A stretch of 64,000 nt of DNA, from positions 1-64,000 of IMG/VR virus record IMGVR_UViG_3300025280_004467, one strand, 5' to 3'. Source of the DNA: a virus. The position numbers were made by a program, and so were the translations under genes. Below, piece by piece: positions 15,998 through 24,597 of the stretch; position 1 is the first letter of the stretch; the number at the start of each line of letters is the position of its first letter. The notes beneath the pieces were generated by a model that saw only the letters and a program-made list of their open reading frames with translations, searched no databases and had not been told where the DNA came from.

Positions 15998-17099
15998 TTG
16001 CGAGTTAGTTTATAATAAAGAAAATAAAAAAATCTCCCCCAAGCATAAAAAGGGTATTTTAAATTATTTTTATTTTTATCCTGAAGCCACGGAAGAGAAT
16101 ATATGGCATGATGAAGAAACACTTGAATACTTTTCTGCAGCACAAGTTCTTTCGAATGTTCTTAGTGGGCAAAATCATCATTTTATTTGTAGTAGAGGGG
16201 ATTTTATTAGTAACCAACACCGCCCACATCCTGCAAGCCCTTTATATATACGTGATGTGGGCTATGCAAACGAAGAATCCGAAGGGCGACGACTGGTACG
16301 TACATGCGTAAAATACATATCTGTTACTGATAATACGAAAACTAGTCCTAATGTTGAGTACGGTGTGATCTGCGCGGGATTTATTGAAATACAGAATTAT
16401 TATTCAACCTTAAAAGAAAATTTTAATAAAAATTCTGAAATGCTGAACACAGAGATAAGATGCGGGTATTGTAAAGAAATTGACGAAATTAGAAATCAGG
16501 ATTCAGTTTTAATCATTGGCGGCGCCCCTTCTTCGTTGCAGGTGGATTATTCGCAATTTGATGAAATCCCAAAATGGACAATGAATTCATTTTATTTGAA
16601 TGACAAAATTTCTTCTTTGCCAAATATTCAACTAGTTTCTTTGCTAGACAACGTAAATATAGAAGACAATAGGCTATGGGATTGCCTTGAAAATATTAAA
16701 CCTTTATTAATACAAGAAATTAGCGAATTGGGAGATAAGAGAATACAAGATATTAAAAACAGATATGACAAAATAACATATATGCACACTAGATATCGTT
16801 CTCGTTTGGGAATCGGAGCCCGCCTAATTGTTTTTGCTATTCTATTAGGTATTAAAAAAATTTATATTACTGGAATGGATGGGTACGATGCAAAATTATC
16901 AGAAAGACACGCTTTTGAAAAAGGGAAGAAGTTACCAGGCTGGTTAACTGAATTTGGCCCTCACATGCAAAAACAAAATTTTGTTGTATTTTGGGATTAT
17001 ATAATGTATACTTTAAAGAAGTCATATGATTTTGAAATAATTGATCTTTCGAAAGGGATAGACAATATTCAATATAAATTTATTCAAGAAGAGATATGA
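15984..17099 (+). CDS. DUF115/GT42-like putative sugar transferase
   Basis: A 371-residue protein. The first 165 residues are unrecognised. From about residue 173 a Rossmann-like domain begins with VLIIGGAPSSLQVDYSQF, continues with MNSFYLNDKI, then HTRYRSRLGIGARLIVFAIL and KKIYITGMDGYD (about 295), HAFEKGKK and a closing FVVFWDYIMY. The layout is like Campylobacter CstII-type (GT42) sialyltransferases and DUF115 proteins, in which a glycine-rich first strand, an LG-x-K-x-I-x-x-x-G-x-D strand and late His/Tyr residues bind CMP-sugar. It is most similar to the protein at 23608 (HTRYR and GMDG motifs in the same order). Its placement between neuB and neuA supports a CMP-nonulosonate transferase, but this is inference. 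AGAGG at 15971 supports the start. Confidence 0.62.
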   Translation: MKWGDCELVYNKENKKISPKHKKGILNYFYFYPEATEENIWHDEETLEYFSAAQVLSNVLSGQNHHFICSRGDFISNQHRPHPASPLYIRDVGYANEESEGRRLVRTCVKYISVTDNTKTSPNVEYGVICAGFIEIQNYYSTLKENFNKNSEMLNTEIRCGYCKEIDEIRNQDSVLIIGGAPSSLQVDYSQFDEIPKWTMNSFYLNDKISSLPNIQLVSLLDNVNIEDNRLWDCLENIKPLLIQEISELGDKRIQDIKNRYDKITYMHTRYRSRLGIGARLIVFAILLGIKKIYITGMDGYDAKLSERHAFEKGKKLPGWLTEFGPHMQKQNFVVFWDYIMYTLKKSYDFEIIDLSKGIDNIQYKFIQEEI

Positions 17100-17788
17100 A
17101 AAACATAAATGAAATTGCAATTGTAATACAGGCCAGGTTGGGATCACAAAGATGTCGAAATAAGATGATTAAACCTTTTGCCGGAACGACACTTACAGAT
17201 ATCTCAATCGAAAAGGTATTAAATTCTCAAATTATACCAAAAGGAAACTTTTATCTTTCTGTGCATGAAAAAGAATTAATAGATATAGGCAAAAAACATG
17301 ATATTAATATATTCCACAGAAGCGAAGCTTCAGCTATGTCAGAGGGAACCCCTATGACAGAAATTTATGAATGGTGGGATAAATTACCATTTAAATACGT
17401 TGTTTTAATTAACGCATGTTGCCCACTGCTTGAAACAGATACCATTGATAAATTTATTAAAAGATATCTTAAGTCAAATTCAGATGGTATGTTTGGTGTT
17501 GTAGAAAAGAAAAATTATTTTTGGGATATGGAAGGCAACTGTTTGATTCCTTTAACAGAAGCAGTTATGAATACGAAGACCGCTGATCCTGTTCACGAGG
17601 CGGCCCATTGTCTTTATGCGAGCAAGATGGAAGATATTGGTAGAGGAGTTTGGATGGGAGATTTCAGAAAGAAAGGAAAAATTGAGTTGGTTCCAGTGCC
17701 GGAAGAAGAAATATTCGATATTGATTATGAGTGGGAATTTGAATTTTATGAAACCCTCTATAAACATGTTAATAAACTAGACAGATAA
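17096..17788 (+). CDS. neuA: CMP-nonulosonic acid cytidylyltransferase (NeuA/PseF-like)
   Basis: A 230-residue protein. The N-terminal IAIVIQARLGSQRCRNKMI is the CTP-binding signature of CMP-sialic acid synthetases and related cytidylyltransferases (SpsF-like). FKYVVLINACCPLLETDTID is the second conserved segment, and SDGMFGVVEKK the third. The family activates a nonulosonic acid with CTP. The gene overlaps the preceding transferase gene by ATGA and lies downstream of neuB, as expected for the pathway. It is of normal length for single-domain enzymes. The substrate (sialic, pseudaminic or legionaminic type) cannot be read from the sequence. Confidence 0.82.
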   Translation: MKNINEIAIVIQARLGSQRCRNKMIKPFAGTTLTDISIEKVLNSQIIPKGNFYLSVHEKELIDIGKKHDINIFHRSEASAMSEGTPMTEIYEWWDKLPFKYVVLINACCPLLETDTIDKFIKRYLKSNSDGMFGVVEKKNYFWDMEGNCLIPLTEAVMNTKTADPVHEAAHCLYASKMEDIGRGVWMGDFRKKGKIELVPVPEEEIFDIDYEWEFEFYETLYKHVNKLDR

Positions 17789-17802
17789 AAACAATTAAGA
17801 AG

Positions 17803-18561
17803 ATGATGAATAAAATATTACTTGTGGGACCATCTAAAAAACTTAAGTCATTTAATTTAGAATTTTTTGAAGACTGCAAAAAAGAAGGTTATAGTATAAT
17901 TTCTTATAGTGATTCCATTGGCAGATTAAAAGAAATTGAATATAAACCAGATTATCATTGTTTTATAGATCCAGCAACTATAAGAGGGCCAAGTGAAGAG
18001 CATCCTTTTTTAGAGGATGTGGATCTATTAGTTGCTGATGTATTTGGTCAACATCCGGAACTTTCAAGTTATTTTAATAATTTTAACAGAGTGTTTAAAT
18101 ATCCTGTAGACGAATATCCTCCAGTAAATGCTATTGAATCAACGCCAAAACCTCATGGTAGCAGTCTGACACTTTCATTTGGAGCACCACTTGAAATTGA
18201 AGTTACAAAAGACGAAGATAAACATATTGATTTTTATGAAAAATATTATATGTTTCAACCCACATTTATTCTATCTTCTCACAGCATGAAAAGGTTAAAT
18301 ACAGATAAGTTCTCTTGTTATCTGTTACCATTAGTTTTGTTTCATTTTAAAAATTTAAAAAAAATAGATTGTATAGGTTTTGGCGATTTTGATGTTGATA
18401 GGGGATGGGGTTCTCAAAGATCTGACGGATATGAAGACTACAAAGAAACTTTTGATATAGTGGTACCTTATTTTAAAAACTTTTTTGAAAAAAATAATAT
18501 AGAAATAAATTTTCTTGGTGATACGAGTAATAATTATTATTTTAAAAAATTGAGAGAATAA
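17803..18561 (+). CDS. putative DUF115/GT42-like sugar transferase, divergent
   Basis: A 252-residue protein that opens with ILLVGPSKKLKSFNLEFFED, a glycine-poor version of the first nucleotide-binding loop of the transferase-like proteins at 15984 and 23608. Near residue 180, SCYLLPLVLFHFKNLKKIDC followed by IGFGDFD corresponds in order and spacing to their second conserved strand (x-LG-x-K-x-I-x-x-x-G-x-D). The His/Tyr-rich close is not clear. I therefore place it tentatively as a third single-domain member of this group. It lies between neuA and the dehydratase gene, 14 bases after the former and 2 before the latter. ATG 17803 and ATG 17806 are both possible starts. Confidence 0.5.
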   Translation: MMNKILLVGPSKKLKSFNLEFFEDCKKEGYSIISYSDSIGRLKEIEYKPDYHCFIDPATIRGPSEEHPFLEDVDLLVADVFGQHPELSSYFNNFNRVFKYPVDEYPPVNAIESTPKPHGSSLTLSFGAPLEIEVTKDEDKHIDFYEKYYMFQPTFILSSHSMKRLNTDKFSCYLLPLVLFHFKNLKKIDCIGFGDFDVDRGWGSQRSDGYEDYKETFDIVVPYFKNFFEKNNIEINFLGDTSNNYYFKKLRE

Positions 18562-18563
18562 AA

Positions 18564-19538
18564 ATGGAAAGGTTTTATGAAGGAAAAAAAATATTAATAA
18601 CTGGTGGAACAGGCTCGTTGGGCAAAGCACTTATAAAGAGATTAAAGAAAATAGATTGTCAGTTAATAGTTTATAGTAGGGATGAGGGAAAACAAGCATT
18701 ATTATTTGGCGACGATCCAAATATTATAAGAGTGATTGGGGATGTTAGAGATTTAAATAAACTAAACACCACCTTTCGACTTCACAAACCTGATTATGTT
18801 ATCCACGCGGCAGCGCTTAAAAGAGTTGACGATATGGAGATGTATCCGGATGAATGTGTAAAAACAAATATTCAGGGTTCTGAAAATGTTGCAGTTGCTG
18901 CATTGAATAATGGTGTTAAAAAGTGTATGTTAGTCTCGACTGATAAAGCTTGTCAACCTGTTAATGTTTATGGTTCTTCAAAGTTTATAGCAGAAAGAAT
19001 ATTTACAAACTTTGATTACAATTCAGAAACTACAATTTTTGCTTCTGTTAGATATGGTAATGTCATTGCCAGCCGCGGCTCTTTTATACCTCTCTGGCTT
19101 AGTTTGATTGCCGAGAATAAAAAAATAAAAATTACATCAATGGACTGCAGCAGGTTTTTGTTTACTTTGTCAGATGCAGTTGATACTGTGTTAAACTCGC
19201 TTGAAAATGCTCAAGGAGGAGAAGTTTTTATACCAAAAATTAATTCATACAATATGGAATTAATTGTTTCTGCTGTAAAAAAAATGATTAACAAAAAAAT
19301 AGGTTGTGAAATAACTGGTATGCGACCTGGAGAAAAGATTCATGAAGATATGTTGGCAGAAACAGAACTTCCTTTTACATATGAGATAGACGATAGATTG
19401 ATGGTGGTCGCACCACAATATACAAAAAAAACACATTCATATAATAAAAAATATAAAGGACTTCATTATAATTCGTCTCTTCACTTAAACAATAATGTTG
19501 AGGAATTGGTCAATTTGATAGAACGAGGCATTAGCTAG
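18564..19538 (+). CDS. UDP-sugar 4,6-dehydratase (PseB/CapD-like SDR)
   Basis: A 324-residue extended short-chain dehydrogenase. KKILITGGTGSLGKALIKRL is the NAD(P)-binding loop, VIGDVRDLNKL and VIHAAALKRVDDMEMYPDEC the conserved core, and MLVSTDKACQPVNVYGSSK contains the catalytic Thr-Asp-Lys and the Y-x3-K pair. ADFD-type NTD loops are replaced by GMRPGEKIHEDMLAE near the end, which is typical of PseB/FlaA1/CapD enzymes. The expected reaction is C4 oxidation and C6 dehydration of a UDP-GlcNAc-type sugar, often with C5 inversion. It lies directly upstream of the aminotransferase and second neuB genes, in pathway order. Confidence 0.87.
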   Translation: MERFYEGKKILITGGTGSLGKALIKRLKKIDCQLIVYSRDEGKQALLFGDDPNIIRVIGDVRDLNKLNTTFRLHKPDYVIHAAALKRVDDMEMYPDECVKTNIQGSENVAVAALNNGVKKCMLVSTDKACQPVNVYGSSKFIAERIFTNFDYNSETTIFASVRYGNVIASRGSFIPLWLSLIAENKKIKITSMDCSRFLFTLSDAVDTVLNSLENAQGGEVFIPKINSYNMELIVSAVKKMINKKIGCEITGMRPGEKIHEDMLAETELPFTYEIDDRLMVVAPQYTKKTHSYNKKYKGLHYNSSLHLNNNVEELVNLIERGIS

Positions 19539-19548
19539 CTTATATAAT

Positions 19549-20565
19549 ATGAAGATATTTGAAACAATTTTTTCTGAGCAAGAGTTAAAGCCTGTTGTTG
19601 AAGTTTTGAAAAAGGGACAATTGGGTTTTGGTGAAAATGTTATTAAGTTAGAAGAAAGATTTTTTAATTTTTCCAAGCTAAAATATAATACGGCAGTCAA
19701 TTCCGCATCTGCTGCAGCTTTTGTTATTTTTGAATTTTTAAAAGAAAAATATGGCATTTGTGATGTATATACGACAACGTTGGGATTTGTGTCTCCCGTA
19801 TGGGCAGCGCAGAAAGCGGGCCATAATATAATTTTTGTTGATGTTGGAAATGATTTACTTTTTGATTGTGAAGATTATAAAAGTAAGAGAAATGATTCAA
19901 ACTCAAAAAATAAAGTTATTTTAATGCCAGTATTATATGGTGGCGTCAGTAAAATAAACAATTGGAGCGTATATAAAGATGAAATAATAGTAACTGATTC
20001 GGCTCATTGTATAACTCCAACGATTAAATCAGATTATGTATTTTTTTCTTTCCACCCTTATAAACCAATTTGTACTTCAGACGGCGGTATGATATCAACT
20101 GGTGATCGGGAGGCAGATAAATATTTTAAGTCTTATCGAAATTTTGGGAGGGCGTCATCGGATAATTCATATAACATAATTCAAAATGGGTTTAAATTTT
20201 ATATGAATAATTTAAACGCTGCTATAGGTTTGATTAGTTTAGACAAATACGAAAACAGTTTAAATGTTCGTAAAAGTAATTTTAATTTTATTGAAAAAAA
20301 TGTTATAGTAAAAAATAAATTATTAAATCACGATCAGTATTCATCTTACTATTTTGCCACTGTTTTTTGTGAGAATGCAGATGATAAAATGAAAAAACTT
20401 AACATAACTAGACATTATCCTTTGTTGCATAAAACAACTTTTTTTGATGAAGATCAAACTTTGAAAAATTCTGAGAATTTATATGATAAATTTTGCAATA
20501 TTCCGATACATGAAAACTTAACAAAAAGTGATATTACTTTTGTGGTGGATACTATAAATGAGTAA
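19549..20565 (+). CDS. DegT/DnrJ/StrS sugar aminotransferase (PseC-like)
   Basis: A 338-residue PLP enzyme. KGQLGFGENVIKLEERFFNF and AVNSASAAAFVI form the cofactor-binding N-terminal part, and VTDSAHCITP and FSFHPYKPICTSDGGMIST carry the PLP-binding lysine (K172). SYRNFGRAS follows, as in the family. It would transfer an amino group from glutamate to the 4-keto sugar made by the dehydratase encoded 10 bases upstream. It is about 30-40 residues shorter than typical family members, and the shortening is at the C-terminal domain. The TAA overlaps the second neuB-like gene (ATGAGTAA). Confidence 0.85.
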   Translation: MKIFETIFSEQELKPVVEVLKKGQLGFGENVIKLEERFFNFSKLKYNTAVNSASAAAFVIFEFLKEKYGICDVYTTTLGFVSPVWAAQKAGHNIIFVDVGNDLLFDCEDYKSKRNDSNSKNKVILMPVLYGGVSKINNWSVYKDEIIVTDSAHCITPTIKSDYVFFSFHPYKPICTSDGGMISTGDREADKYFKSYRNFGRASSDNSYNIIQNGFKFYMNNLNAAIGLISLDKYENSLNVRKSNFNFIEKNVIVKNKLLNHDQYSSYYFATVFCENADDKMKKLNITRHYPLLHKTTFFDEDQTLKNSENLYDKFCNIPIHENLTKSDITFVVDTINE

Positions 20566-21568
20566 GACATTTATCATAGCTGAAGCCGGCGCCAATCATG
20601 ATAGAAATTTTGAACAAGCTTGTAAATTAATAGATGTTGCTGTCGAAGCAAAAGCGAACGCTGTTAAATTTCAAACATATTCAGCCAATACTTTATATTG
20701 CAAAAATACTCCTAATTTTGCAGGGTATGAAAATGTTTTTGATTTAATTAAAAATATTGAACTTCCTAGAGAGTGGCAAATCGATTTGAAAAAATATTGC
20801 GATGACAAAGGTATAGAATTTATGTCAACTCCATTCGATAGAAAAGCTGTTGATGAGTTGTATAGCTTGGGCATAAAAAGATTTAAAATTGCAGGATTTG
20901 AATGTACCGATCCCAGAATGGTTAAATATATAGCATCAACAAAGTTGCCATTAGTAATATCTCTTGGGATAGGCACAAAACTCGAAACGGCGACACATAT
21001 TAGAGATTGGGTTCTAGAAGTAAATAAAGAACCTGATATTACTTTCTTACACTGTAATAATGCTTATCCAACACCTTATGAGGATATAAATTTAGGACAA
21101 ATGAAGAAAATGATAAAGCATTTTCATGCAACAGATTTAAAATTTGGATTGTCAGATCACACATTAGGAATATTGATACCACCTATTGCAGTTGCTTTGG
21201 GCGCAGGGACCATTGAAAAACATTATACCATTAATAGAATTTTGCCAGGCCCGGATCATCCATTTGCTATAGAGCCTGACGAATTGAAAGAGATGATAAA
21301 AAATATTCGCTTAGCTGAAAAAGTATTGGGTGAAAAAACTGAAAAATATACAGAAAGTGAACAAGATTTTAGTATGGCAAGAAGATCGGTTGTAGTTGAT
21401 GGCGATGTTAAATTTGGTGATTTAATAACCGAAGAAAATATAACCACTAAGAGGCCTTTGTTAAGTGATTCTGTACCGGCTATTGAATATTATAATTTGA
21501 TAGGCAGGAAATTTAACAAAAATTTATCTGAAGATTCTATTCTAAAATGGGGAGATATAAGTGAGTAA
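20558..21568 (+). CDS. neuB: NeuB/PseI/LegI-type nonulosonic acid synthase, full length
   Basis: A 336-residue protein. FIIAEAGANHDRNFEQACKL, NAVKFQTYSA, MSTPFDRKAVDEL, FKIAGFECTD, FLHCNNAYPTPYED, GLSDHT and IEKHYTINR mark a complete NeuB TIM barrel. The last 65 residues (VVVDGDVKFGDLITEENI, then the KRP and LIGRKFNKNLSEDSIL motifs) are the SAF/antifreeze-like domain that caps the active site of the partner subunit. It is thus the complete form of the enzyme whose shortened relative is at 15158. It follows PseB- and PseC-like genes, so a pseudaminic or legionaminic type product is more likely than plain sialic acid. Confidence 0.88.
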   Translation: MSKTFIIAEAGANHDRNFEQACKLIDVAVEAKANAVKFQTYSANTLYCKNTPNFAGYENVFDLIKNIELPREWQIDLKKYCDDKGIEFMSTPFDRKAVDELYSLGIKRFKIAGFECTDPRMVKYIASTKLPLVISLGIGTKLETATHIRDWVLEVNKEPDITFLHCNNAYPTPYEDINLGQMKKMIKHFHATDLKFGLSDHTLGILIPPIAVALGAGTIEKHYTINRILPGPDHPFAIEPDELKEMIKNIRLAEKVLGEKTEKYTESEQDFSMARRSVVVDGDVKFGDLITEENITTKRPLLSDSVPAIEYYNLIGRKFNKNLSEDSILKWGDISE

Positions 21569-22259
21569 AATATTTCTGGTATCGAAGTCTAATATATGGT
21601 CTGATCGTTTATATGATATATTGAAGAAAGATTTTGATTGTGAGTATTTTAACACAAACGCTTATGAAGATGTATTATCCGAATACTCTCCTGATTGGAT
21701 ATTTTTCTTTCACTGGTCTGAAATGATATCGGAAGAAATTTATAACAAGTATAAATGTGTCGTTATACATACAGGGAACTTGCCAAAAGGTAGAGGAGGT
21801 AGCCCATTACAAAATCAAATTTTGGAAGGCATTATTGAAAGTAAAGTAAATGCTATATCTGTAGAAAAAAACGTAGACAGTGGTGATATTTATTGTTCAT
21901 TGCCGATAACATTGCAAGGTTCAATAACTGATGTTTGGTTAGTCATTGTAGATAGAGCTTGCACATTAATAAAAAAATGTGTAAACGAGAACTTGATCCC
22001 TGACAAACAAATTGGATATGCACAAGTATATAAGAGAAATAAAAATAACAAAATTCCATTAGAATCTGCAGATGACATAATAGATGTGCACAAGTTTATT
22101 CAAATGTTGGATGATAAAACTTATCCAAATGCTTTTTTTGAAATTGGTAACTTTAGATTAGAATTTTCAAGAAGTAAATTAGACAAAGATTGTATTTTAA
22201 GCGACGTCGTTATAAGGAGAAAACATGAAAATATTAGTTTTAGCAGCTCATCCAGATGA
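21561..22259 (+). CDS. formyltransferase-family protein
   Basis: A 232-residue protein starting with GTG at 21561. YSPDWIFFFHWSEMISEEIY, VVIHTGNLPKGRGGSPLQNQ, SVEKNVDSGDIYCSLPITL and DVWLVIVDRA follow the order of the N-terminal domain of methionyl-tRNA/sugar formyltransferases, with the catalytic His in IHTGNLP and Asp in DSGDIY. The normal Asn-His-Asp triad appears as (His)-His-Asp, because the Asn position reads FFFHWS, which makes the usual formyl-transfer asparagine uncertain. In a sugar cluster it would formylate the 4-amino group made by the PseC-like enzyme, with 10-formyl-THF. It overlaps the deacetylase gene by 35 bases. Confidence 0.72.
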   Translation: MSKIFLVSKSNIWSDRLYDILKKDFDCEYFNTNAYEDVLSEYSPDWIFFFHWSEMISEEIYNKYKCVVIHTGNLPKGRGGSPLQNQILEGIIESKVNAISVEKNVDSGDIYCSLPITLQGSITDVWLVIVDRACTLIKKCVNENLIPDKQIGYAQVYKRNKNNKIPLESADDIIDVHKFIQMLDDKTYPNAFFEIGNFRLEFSRSKLDKDCILSDVVIRRKHENISFSSSSR

Positions 22260-22869
22260 TGAAACGCTCGGATGCGGAGCCACAATTGCTAAATTGTCAA
22301 ACGAAGGGCATTATATAAAATTGATAACTTTTACAGATGGCATGGGCGCTCGAGGGCTTGTAACTGAAAATAGAAACGACAAGCTCGATGATGTATGTGA
22401 CATCTTAGGGATCGATGATTATGTATTTGCTAATTTTCCCGATAATAGGATGGACACAGTATCTTTATTAGATAAGTGCAAATTTATTGAAGATAGTGTT
22501 GATTTTGAGCCAGATATGATATTCACACACCATCCCGGTTGTCTAAATATTGATCATGCTTTAGTTTATAGAGCGACTATGACAGTTTTTAGGCCTCAAA
22601 ATGGTGGAAAAACAAAAATTTATTCTTACTATGTGCCTTCATCAACAGATTATAATCCGTTAAACAACTTTGTGGGGAACGTATATGTTGATGTCGAAAA
22701 TTATAAAAATGTTAAATTAGACTGTTTGAGAAAATGTTATAGTGAGGAGATTAGAGAATATCCTCATTCTCGAAGTTATACTAATATAGAAAATTTAATG
22801 AAAGTGTGGGGTTCTGAAGTTGGTTTAAAATTCGCAGAAAAATTTCAGTTAATCAGGGAAATTATATAA
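22225..22869 (+). CDS. PIG-L/LmbE-family deacetylase
   Basis: A 214-residue protein opening MKILVLAAHPDDETLGCGAT, whose AHPDDE (8-13) holds the zinc-binding His-Asp-Asp motif of PIG-L/LmbE N-acetylglucosamine deacetylases. MIFTHHPGCLNIDHALVYRA supplies the later zinc histidine. The family removes N-acetyl groups from GlcNAc-type sugars and from bacillithiol or mycothiol precursors. Here it may expose an amine for the adjacent formyltransferases. AAGGAGA at 22214-22220 fixes the start, although it lies within the previous gene. The TAA overlaps the next ATG by one base. Confidence 0.87.
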   Translation: MKILVLAAHPDDETLGCGATIAKLSNEGHYIKLITFTDGMGARGLVTENRNDKLDDVCDILGIDDYVFANFPDNRMDTVSLLDKCKFIEDSVDFEPDMIFTHHPGCLNIDHALVYRATMTVFRPQNGGKTKIYSYYVPSSTDYNPLNNFVGNVYVDVENYKNVKLDCLRKCYSEEIREYPHSRSYTNIENLMKVWGSEVGLKFAEKFQLIREII

Positions 22870-23627
22870 TGAAAGTTATTTTTTTAGGCTATGAGAATTG
22901 TAATCTTATAAAATTTTTATCCGAGAGCTGTGAAGTATATCAAACTATGGACCCTATAACGTTATCTGAAATTGAAAAATTCAATCCAGATATGATAATA
23001 TCTTATGGATACTTACACATTATTAAAAAAGATGTGATAGAAATGTACGAGGGAAAGATCATAAATCTTCATATTTCATATCTTCCGTGGAATAAGGGTG
23101 TATATCCGAACATATGGAGCATTATTGATAATACGCCAAAAGGTGTTTCTATACATTTAATTGACGAAGGTGTTGATACTGGTGATATAATTTTTCAGCG
23201 AGAGGTGGAAATTAACGATGATGACACACTATCTTCTTCTTACTGGAAACTTAGAGATAATATAGAAGATTTGTTTATTGAGAAATGGGATTTAATCAGA
23301 AATTTTAATTTTCATAGAAAAAAACAAATACCAGATGGAACTTTTCACCTTAGAAAAACAAGTGAAAAATACTTTCAACTATTAGGAATATTAGGCAACT
23401 GGGAGGTTAGCGTGAAGGAATTGAAGAAAAAAAGCGATGAAGAAATTATTAATGAAATTCAAAAAATTCGAACTAAAAACAACACACACTGGATGGATGT
23501 TGTAAAATTAGCTTTTAGACTTTCGCCCAAAGAAGCAAGAGAAATTTTTAAGAAAATTAAATATTGCGATTACAAAATTAATGAATTACTTAAGGAGCTG
23601 GCTGACAATGATTTGGAACAATTGTAA
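22869..23627 (+). CDS. formyltransferase-family protein (second copy)
   Basis: A 252-residue protein. MIISYGYLHIIKKDVIEMYE, KIINLHISYLPWNKGVYPNI, SIHLIDEGVDTGDIIFQREV and SSYWKLRDNIEDLFIEKW match formyltransferases. The catalytic pair is visible as His in LHISYLPWNKG and Asp in DTGDIIF. The N-x-H-x-S order (INLHIS) is more canonical than in the paralogue at 21561. The C-terminal 90 residues are not formyltransferase-like, and contain a helical lysine-rich segment. The gene follows the PIG-L deacetylase with a one-base overlap. The two formyltransferases differ considerably, so they probably act on different amino positions or sugars. Confidence 0.78.
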   Translation: MKVIFLGYENCNLIKFLSESCEVYQTMDPITLSEIEKFNPDMIISYGYLHIIKKDVIEMYEGKIINLHISYLPWNKGVYPNIWSIIDNTPKGVSIHLIDEGVDTGDIIFQREVEINDDDTLSSSYWKLRDNIEDLFIEKWDLIRNFNFHRKKQIPDGTFHLRKTSEKYFQLLGILGNWEVSVKELKKKSDEEIINEIQKIRTKNNTHWMDVVKLAFRLSPKEAREIFKKIKYCDYKINELLKELADNDLEQL

Positions 23628-24597
23628 AATAATTTATGAAGATGGCGAGCTTCATGAAGAATGTTCGCCAGGAACTGGAATGTTTCAATCTTATTTAAGA
23701 TACTGTAACAATATTTTGAGCGAGCCTAAACTTCCCGTTTGGTATGATATGGAAGAAAATATTTGCTTTGGCTTAGAACAGACATGGTTAAATACTATCA
23801 GTAGAGAATCATTTTTTATTTCGGATAAAAATAGCTTTTTAGAAGGTAATAGATGGGATAAAGATTTTGTTTTAAATTATTTTGGTGAAATTTTTGGAAA
23901 AAATATTATAGAAAATGATGAGATTATGTATTACAACTTGTCACGATTGGAAAATATTAAAAATTCAAAAGTTTTAGTTGTTGGAGCCGGCCCAACAACA
24001 AACACTTGCGATTGGAATCCGGATGATTATGATCACATTTTATCTTGTAATCATTTTTTTCTCAATGATAAAATAAAAAATATAAATGTTACTTTAGCAA
24101 CGGTCACAAAAGAAGTAGACTTGTCTAAAGATAATGTTGAGTTCAATGATTACATGGATAAGAACTCAACAATAATATGTTTTGAAGACAGATTTCATAA
24201 TGAACAAAAAGACGGATTTGAATATATGAAAGAAAAATATCCTGATAGAGTTATGTATGCCCATACAAGATATAGGGGAAAAATAGGAAGCATGACTAGA
24301 CTTTTGTGCCTTGCTGTTCTTTTGGGAGCTAAAGAGATTGATATAGTTGGCATGGATGGGTTTAAGAAAAGTATAAAGCCTGGCGATGATAACGATCATT
24401 CATTTGAAAAAGGGAAAGTTTTTCAAGGCACTCATAATTATCGGCTCTATAAAAGACACTATGTTGCGTTATGGGATTATTTATTGAATTATGTTGGAAA
24501 GGGCGTGAAATTTAGAAATTTAGGAGAAAATCATGAATCAAACATGTCATCAGACATTTCTAAACAAATGTTTCCGCTAAAAGAAGGTGACAAATGA
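23608..24597 (+). CDS. DUF115/GT42-like putative sugar transferase
   Basis: A 329-residue protein, counted from ATG 23608, which has AAGGAG at 23592-23597. An earlier in-frame ATG at 23581 would add nine residues and has no such site. After an unrecognised N-terminal 115 residues come KVLVVGAGPTTNTCDWNPDD (about residue 120), LSCNHFFLNDKI, YAHTRYRGKIGSMTRLLCLA, AKEIDIVGMDGF (about 247), HSFEKGK and HYVALWDYLLNY. The order and several motifs (HTRYR, GMDG, FEKGK, WDY) are shared with the protein at 15984. The resemblance to CstII-type sialyltransferases and DUF115 suggests a CMP-nonulosonate transferase, but this is not proven. It overlaps the preceding gene by 20 bases. Confidence 0.62.
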   Translation: MIWNNCKIIYEDGELHEECSPGTGMFQSYLRYCNNILSEPKLPVWYDMEENICFGLEQTWLNTISRESFFISDKNSFLEGNRWDKDFVLNYFGEIFGKNIIENDEIMYYNLSRLENIKNSKVLVVGAGPTTNTCDWNPDDYDHILSCNHFFLNDKIKNINVTLATVTKEVDLSKDNVEFNDYMDKNSTIICFEDRFHNEQKDGFEYMKEKYPDRVMYAHTRYRGKIGSMTRLLCLAVLLGAKEIDIVGMDGFKKSIKPGDDNDHSFEKGKVFQGTHNYRLYKRHYVALWDYLLNYVGKGVKFRNLGENHESNMSSDISKQMFPLKEGDK

